A stretch of DNA of 64,000 bases from positions 2,356,001-2,420,000 of the forward strand of contig BLAL01000160.1 in NCBI GenBank assembly GCA_015698045.1. The letters are read 5' to 3'. The notes beneath the pieces are model-generated. The model worked only from the letters and a program-made list of their open reading frames with translations. It was not told the DNA's origin and ran no database searches. A program made the translations under genes and the position numbers. Source of the stretch: Rhizophagus clarus (taxonomy: Eukaryota; Glomeromycota; Glomeromycetes; Glomerales; Glomeraceae). This document shows positions 57,877 through 64,000 of this stretch, piece after piece. Every line of letters begins with the position of its first letter. The stretch's first letter is position 1.

Positions 57877-58591
57877 AAGAATATGTTTATATTCAAAATT
57901 AAATAGTAGTTGCCGAGGCTAATGAAATAATTGATCATATGTAAATTTTATTAAAATGAATAGATCATATCAATGATTTTATTAATAAATAAATATGTAA
58001 AATCTAGTAGAAATACGAAATTTAGGATCTCGGAGGTTATGCAGGTTGAGAAAGTTTCAGAAGTTTTAGCACACGTGTATCGGAGGTTACGGAGATTTTT
58101 TGGGCAGGTTTCGAAAGTTTTAAAATGAGAAACTTTTCACAATCATAAAACAGATTCGTCCAAAAAATTACAGCAAATGCATTGTCTCTAAAAATAGATA
58201 ATCATATATAATTATACCCGTGGAATTTATAATATGAATTTCCCGAAATAAATTTCTTTGACGAAATTCTGGCGTCTTCGAAAAATATCAATCGGAGGCT
58301 TTTTTTCAGTTTATTTTATTTTATTTTTCATTAATATACTGCGCAAGAAATTAGTAAAAAAGGCTGTATTCCAGTGAATTACTTGCTAAATCAAGTAATA
58401 AAACTGTAATACGGAATTTTTCTGATTGTTCGGTTACCTAATTGCTCGATTTGTAAATATAGTAAACATTATTCTTGATTTGTGATAATAAACAAATACA
58501 ATCGGTGCATCCCTGACAATCTATTTACTTTCTTGGTTAGCAGGATTATTTATAGTTCGTGTTAATGTTGACAAATTATCTCGATAAAAAG
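57877..58591. repeat. Upstream duplicate of copy 5
   Basis: Near-identical to 48706-49455. Differences: loss of about 50 bp in the tandem block near 58105, a short gain near 58305 (TTTTTCAGTTTA), and small indels near 58410 and 58480. Confidence 0.85.
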
Positions 58592-58600
58592 TATATAAAG
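58592..58600 (+). promoter_or_regulatory. TATA box of carboxypeptidase copy 5
   Basis: TATATAAAG exactly 86 bp before the ATG at 58678, as in copy 4. Confidence 0.65.
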
Positions 58601-58677
58601 AATGAAAATAAACACATTGAATAAACATTCTTTTCATACTTTTTTTTACCAAGTTAACGATATTCACAGAACGAAAG

Positions 58678-60841
58678 ATGAATTTTATTATTAAATCATT
58701 TAGAAAATTGTCCTGCTCATTTATCATTTTTGTTTCTTTAATAATATGGTACACGCTTGTACTTGAAACCGTTGACGCAGCAGTAATAGGTGATTTTACA
58801 AATGAAATCGCTACGCGAATTCTAAATGTATACGTAATCGTGATTAGCCTTTTAACTTATTCTTTTTTTTTTTTTTTTTTTTCTTACTATAGACTCTACT
58901 TATGATATTGTATCGAGCAATTTATGTGATCCAAACGTGAAGCAGGTGAAAATGATGAAAAGAAAAATTCATTTATTTTATATAACTTAACTTAATATAT
59001 TGAATTAACTATTTTCATTCTTTAGTATTCCGGTTATATAAAAGTTGATCAACATTCAAACTTATTTTTTTGGTTTTTTGAATCGAGAAATAATCCTCAA
59101 ACTTCTCCATTAACACTATGGTTAAATGGAGGTCCAGGTGCTTCTTCAATGATAGGAATATTTCAAGAAGTAGGTCCTTGTAGGTCTTTAGTAGGAGGAA
59201 CAGACGTAGAAGTATTTCCTGAAAGTTGGAATCAAGTTTCTAATTTGTTATTTATTGATCAGGTAAAAAAAAATTTTTTTTTTATACATTTTTAATAAAT
59301 ATTTCGTTAACTCGTTCTTTTTATTACAGCCCGTTGGTGCAGGATTTTCATATGGAAATAAAAACATATCAACGACAGATCAATCTTCTCAAAATTTATA
59401 CATTTTTTTACAAAGATTCTTCGAAAAATTTCCAGAATATTCTAAAATGAATTTTCATATTTTTGGTGAATCATTTGGAGGACATTATAGTATGTTTCTA
59501 ACCTTTTTAGTTTATTCATAGTTCGTCACAATTTATACATTATTAACATAAAATTTGCTGCGCCACTCATATCCTATAGTACCCTCACTTGCAAGGTTGA
59601 TTGATGAAAATAATAATCTGATAAATTCGAAAAAATTGACTGCAATCCCGATTAATTTACAATCCATCGGAGTTGGAAATGGTATGGTTGACCCTAAAAT
59701 AATATAGTAAATATTCTTTAAACTTTAATTACAGTATATATATTCTATATACTGCGTATAAGATATTAACTTATATAATTCTTGATTCATAGTGATTCTT
59801 ATCCAGATTTCATAGAATATAACTCATGTAAGTCAATCGACATTTTTTTTCCTAATATTACATTATCCATTTTAACGTCATATAATTTTATTATATATAT
59901 TAGATGGACCATTGTTAAGTCCAAATGATATTGCAACAATGAAATCAAACTTGGCCGGATGCGATCTATCAAGTAAGATTTCAAACTACTTTAAATTCTT
60001 AATTTTAATTTCATGTTTTTATAAAAAATAATTAATTAATCTCTATTTTACAAGTTGATAAATGCTATAAAACACAAAATACAAACGATTGCCAACAAGC
60101 AGAAATCACTTGTATAGATTTTTCTTCTAATTATAATAAAACCGGATTGAGCGTTTACGATGTCAGAAGTAAAGCTGATGTTTCAAATGATTATATGATT
60201 TATTTGGAAAAACCTAAAGTAATGACAGCAATTGGAGCACAAAAAACGTTTACCGATCTTTCGTTTAGTATCGAAGATAATTTCTTAATTGACGGCGACT
60301 AGTAAGCAAATTAATCATATTTATGTAGTTTTATTAAAAAAATAAGTAAGATATTTTTATTTATTAATTTTATTTTATTTTTTTTAGCATTCAAAGCCGT
60401 AAGGAAGATGTCGAATATCTTCTCTACAGGGGATTTCCTGTACTATTATATTACGGAGATGCAGATTATATTTGTAATTGGTAAACAAATAAATTCTTAT
60501 TTACTTATGCTAGCGTATCTGTTGTATTGGCTAACTTTATTATTTCTTTTAGGTTCAGCGGAATAGAATTAGTAAAGTCATTGACATGGTCCTATCAATC
60601 AAATTTTAATAATGCTTCAACGAAAAAATGGACAGTTAACAATAATCCTGCTGGAGAAATTAAAACTTTTGATAAATTAACATTTATTAGAGTTTATGAG
60701 GCAGGTCACAAAGTTCCTGCTTATCAACCCACCAATTCTTTAGACATGTTTACCAAATGGATTTATAATGAACCGTTAACAACTACAGATATAGGATCTA
60801 AAAGAAAGAGGAAACTACATAAGAGGAAAATAAGGAATTAA
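58678..60841 (+). CDS. Serine carboxypeptidase (S10) copy 5, ten exons
   Basis: Twin of copy 4. Exons: 58678-58789, 58893-58945, 59026-59262, 59330-59489, 59580-59706, 59793-59827, 59904-59972, 60055-60301, 60388-60480 and 60553-60841; 473 residues. Shares NGGPGASSM and GESFGGHY (Ser182), with Asp373 (GDADYICNW) and His430 (EAGHKVP). Odd points: GNGMVDP where all other copies have GNGW(V/I)DP, and an exon-10 stretch (about 60668-60706) matching copy 3 rather than its twin copy 4, as does the GSKRKR tail start, which is of copy-2 type. Frame open and splice sites intact. The tail [14 protein letters not shown] is the most basic of the set. Confidence 0.92.
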
Positions 60842-61350
60842 TAATATAGTACTTTACAATTTACATAATATTTGTATGTTATTGTAGTAATTGTACGGGC
60901 GTGTTTAATAATGGTATGATGCGGCACTTCGTGTCACATTAGATCATTATTGAGCATAACACCCGCAACGCCGTACAATAATAATATTAGTATTGTGACC
61001 AGAATGACCATTTATGCTTTTTATAAACTTTATATTAAATCAATAGGTAGTAAACGCGAACTAGACCTAGATATTAAATTAGTAGTATGTAATTTTATAA
61101 CTAGTAATTATAATAATAAATCCGTATTTTAATTACAATTATATTAAGCATGATGTGCAAAATATTAGCCGTATAATAAATTTATATTTATAAATAATTA
61201 AGTGTTATAATAATTATTTTATTTTCTGTTATTTATATCATTATTATTTAACTGTTAAACCATGTTATTTTGATTACTTTGATCACCATAAATAAATACG
61301 GCTCATTTCATATAGATTCTCTCCAATAAATTAAAAAGCATTTCATTTGC
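60842..61350. other. 3' region of copy 5
   Basis: Shares the fold-back (60895-60965), the ACCAGAATGA and ATTAAATTAGTAGTATGT blocks with copy 4, and TCTCCAATAAATTAAAAAGC with several copies; AATAAATAC near 61290 is a likely 3'-end signal. 26 bp (GGTAGTAAACGCGAACTAGA...) near 61045 are absent after copy 4. Confidence 0.55.
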
Positions 61351-61747
61351 CATGATTGAGATCACTATTTTTATATAGTAAATATGTGTCAAACATTGTA
61401 GTAAAAAGAAAATACATTTTTAACCTACGACGAACAATATAATAATAACTTCAATACAGTAAGTACTACGGAGTAGTACGGAGTACGGATGATCTGGAAT
61501 TTTTCTGGTACAGTCAAAAAAAGGATTATTTCAATAATACAATGTTATTATACTCAATACCGGAATATGCCCAATACAGTATTTATTGATTCTTATGATT
61601 AATATGTAAATATAAAATCATTTTGAATATTTATTCTTTGACACCATTATAATCATGTTTCTTGAGTATTATATTAATATTGTACAGGGGATCGTATGGT
61701 CACGTGATTTGTATTATAGAAGCGATTGGACACAAAACGTCAAAGTA
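61351..61747. other. Spacer, no gene seen
   Basis: A short GAGTAGTACGGAGTACGGA repeat at 61470. Nothing else supported. Confidence 0.4.
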
Positions 61748-61762
61748 TAATATTGTGAAAGT

Positions 61763-62984
61763 GCGGTCAAATACCATGCGTAAAGCCGCTCAAGTTTCCC
61801 AATACGCTCATCAGTATAAGAGGTTTTAAATTAAAGCCATTAAACACTTACCCTTATCACAGCTGCGGAAAAATCCTTCCGCGTTACCTTACATTCCTAC
61901 TCGAGACAAAATCGCCGCACGAGATAGGCGGCTAAATCCACCCAAACTACTTATTACTAATAGACAAGACCTAACGGATTTCGACCCTATTCCTAAAGAA
62001 CTTCTTAACGACGATCGAAAAGCTAAACTCGCAGAGATAATGGATTTTATCCACCAGCATCGATTGTTCAATAAAAAACGAACAGTAGAATACCCTCCTG
62101 GCTTACCCCATTTGTGGAGCTTTGTTAATAAAGCCATAAAAGCTCATCGTCAACAATCTCGCGTTCAGCTGGAACAACAGAAAGAATTCAGCGATTGAAC
62201 CAGCAAAAACAATTTCTTTCAGATCATAATGTATCAAATATGGACGATTACCAAGCTGTTCAAGCAAAGATTAGAAACACCATCCTTATATCGACACGAT
62301 TAGACCAACAACTTCGTGCTATCACCTACAACTTTCAACACGACCCTTCCAGTACCACTGTCTACAACCGATCCGCTCGTAGCGGTGAACATATGCATCT
62401 CATAATGCGCAGGCCTCTACCAAAATCTGTTTTTACTCAAGATGACGGGAACAAGACGCCTGTCGATAACACACCTTCGCTTCGTTCCCGACCACTTTCG
62501 CTCAAGGCTCAGTTAAACAAACGCGTGTCAAGATTCCATGATGATGCCGTCTCTTACAAACGCATCAAACATTCTTATCCATTGGGCAACTAACTTCGCC
62601 TTTTTTTATCAATATTTTATTTTTTTCTTTTTCTTATCAAAAATTTTACAACTTAAGAATAGAGTTTAACATTCTCCACCTTACAGTATTACGTGGAGCT
62701 GGCGTTAGCCGGAAAGAACAATACGGTTTTTTCGTTTGGAAAAATGGGTTTTATTTTGGTTTAGTTAATTTGGGTTTTATGGCTTCGGCCGGGTTCTAAA
62801 CGTATGTATAACAGGCTCTTTGGGCTGTGTTTTTAAAATATGGCAGGGCGGCTTCTTCATTTAGAGAGTTTTAGAGATAGATTCCGGATTACTAAAATAG
62901 ATTTATTTTGTATTTCTCCATGTAATTTATATATCTTCTTTATGCGTTGTACTGTCGTCATCATTAAATAAATAAATAAATAAA
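61763..62984 (+). mobile_element. LINE-like retroposed unit, 15-bp target duplication, TAAA-type tail
   Basis: A perfect 15-bp direct repeat TAATATTGTGAAAGT flanks the unit (61748-61762 and 62985-62999). It ends in a short run of TAAA/AATA units (62964-62984) instead of poly-A, as many LINEs do. GC content is clearly higher than the surroundings. It contains one broken ORF and an about 390-bp 3' part. No reverse transcriptase is present, so it is either a 5'-truncated or non-autonomous LINE, or a retrocopy made by one. Confidence 0.75.
61776..62593 (+). pseudogene. Coiled-coil/basic ORF inside the retroposed unit, broken
   Basis: ATG at 61776 opens MRKAAQVSQYAHQYKRF, interrupted by one TAA at 61827. 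The same frame then continues open (QLRKNPSALPYIPTRDK ... LEQQKEFSD) to a TGA at 62196. The rest (NQQKQFLSDHN ... IKHSYPLGN) lies in the next frame to a stop at 62593, so one frame change occurs near 62170-62190. The middle (Gln/Arg/Lys-rich, about 62130-62300) looks coiled-coil; the C-terminal third is basic (SLKAQLNKRVSRFHDD). About 270 residues in all. Size and make-up would suit a LINE ORF1-like RNA-binding protein, but no domain was recognised, so a host-gene retrocopy is possible. Confidence 0.55.
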
Positions 62985-62999
62985 TAATATTGTGAAAGT

Positions 63000-64000
63000 T
63001 GTTAAATATTAAAAAAGAGTTAATTTCTCATCCTTTAATACCTAGAAATTTACAAGGTAAAGTTTTTATTAGACTTAAATATTATATTTTATAGAAAATA
63101 TCAAAAGAAGTCCCAAAAAGTTCAGAATCGTTTATGAAACTTCCAATGATAAAAAACAGACTGTTTTTAATAAAGTTTTATATTAAAAGATTTTGAATAT
63201 ATATAATAAGTTCAATTTATAATTCTTCAATAACTTTTACATGTTTTTCTTTTGTAAAAATGCATAATGTCTTGAAAATTTATTTTACAAATACTTAAAT
63301 TTTTTGCGCCACGATAGTCATATTAAAACACATGACTACACGCTCCCTATATTGAATTGAATTGAATTGGATATTAAAGGGCTTTTGTATCATTAGAGTA
63401 AAATTTGAATTTAAACTCTCCTGTGCCACTTTCAGCATGTACTGAATCGAGAGTAGACTAAATTACAAAATTAAAAATAAACGAAAGCAACAATGTTCGT
63501 CAGTTTCTTTTTTTCCTCGTTTATTTTTTTTTAATGAAAAAATTTTAAATTTTTACTATAATATTTTTTTTTTATTTAATTTAACGTAAAAAAAATTTTT
63601 TTTCCTTAATTTTATAATGTAAAAAAAAAAAAAAATATTTCTATCTTTTTTCATAACGTAAAAAAAAAAAAAAATACTTTTTAAAAGTGTTTTATTTATT
63701 TCTTAATTGATCAAATATTGAAATATATGAACTAGTAATACTTTCTTTTATAGTTTTTGGAATATATAATATACTTATAGTTACTGGTAATATTAAATTA
63801 AAGCAATTAAATAGAAATGATTTTAACAGTATTATTAACCATTAACTAAAAAATTATTTTAATAGCATTTTTATTAATCATTTTTGTTTTTTTTCGCACC
63901 TGCGATATGTCACATGGGTCACGCCACTAAACTTTATTGGTGAAAATCTTGACTGATTTTGTGGCGCGGTAAAAATAAGTTCATTTTTTTTTTTACATAA
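63000..64000. other. AT-rich spacer at window end
   Basis: Poly-A runs near 63622 and 63661. TTTTGCGCCAC (63301) and GTGGCGCGGTAAAA (63961) are inverted and about 0.66 kb apart, possibly the ends of another small element. No gene seen. Confidence 0.4.

Noticed and set aside
62770-62800. GGGTTCTAAAC resembling a tRNA-type B box (SINE head)
   Set aside because: It lies in the 3' part of the unit, with no A box upstream; the 15-bp duplication and tail are explained by LINE-type retroposition.

Overview
The window is very AT-rich eukaryotic nuclear DNA. It has short spliceosomal introns (GT...AG, mostly 50-100 bp), TATA boxes at a fixed distance from start codons, and a very high load of small inverted-repeat elements. 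A Crinkler-type relic, F-box/LRR-like relics, arrays of GTCCGGAA-type motifs and a small secreted-peptide gene with an MNRNLIL-type signal peptide fit an arbuscular mycorrhizal fungus of the Rhizophagus irregularis kind. That assignment is an inference from gene and repeat style; no marker gene is present.

Layout. 1-9.6 kb is a bed of nested non-autonomous elements: motif arrays, two copies of one hAT-type MITE with clean 8-bp target duplications, AT-rich tandem repeats and a set of small repeated exon-like units. 10.69-12.26 kb (minus) is a complete eight-exon aldo/keto reductase. 13.9-18.0 kb holds a small broken ORF and a broken Crinkler-family gene. 19.24-19.80 kb is a TA-flanked MITE.

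20.7-61 kb is dominated by a tandem array of serine carboxypeptidase (peptidase S10) genes on the plus strand. Five have a complete ten-exon structure (20.8-23.0, 28.2-30.3, 40.6-42.7, 49.5-51.7 and 58.7-60.8 kb), and several relics lie between them. They fall into two subfamilies by promoter and sequence: copies 1/4/5 and copies 2/3. Copies 4 and 5 are a recent duplication of more than 3 kb. Predicted products are secreted, with a signal peptide, the Ser-Asp-His triad and an unusual lysine/arginine-rich C-terminus. Between the copies lie decayed minus-strand genes (24.3-26.9 kb), F-box-like relics (31.8-34.0 kb), a three-unit 0.79-kb satellite (34.0-36.35 kb), an A-rich tract, a G/T-rich degenerate minisatellite (46.7-47.8 kb), a 1.3-kb indel carrying a pyrimidine-rich satellite (52.0-53.3 kb), a truncated secreted-peptide gene (53.4-53.6 kb, minus) and two large elements with inverted arrays of short motifs at their ends (53.9-54.4 and 55.9-57.4 kb).

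61.76-62.98 kb is a LINE-like retroposed unit with a perfect 15-bp target duplication, a TAAA-type tail and a twice-broken coiled-coil ORF. The rest is AT-rich spacer.

The best-supported biology is the carboxypeptidase expansion: a lineage of secreted peptidases undergoing tandem duplication, decay, possible gene conversion and active-site variation. The least explained signals are the repeated exon-like units (3.2-3.7 kb and 34-36.3 kb) and the elements built from inverted arrays of 10-18-bp motifs.
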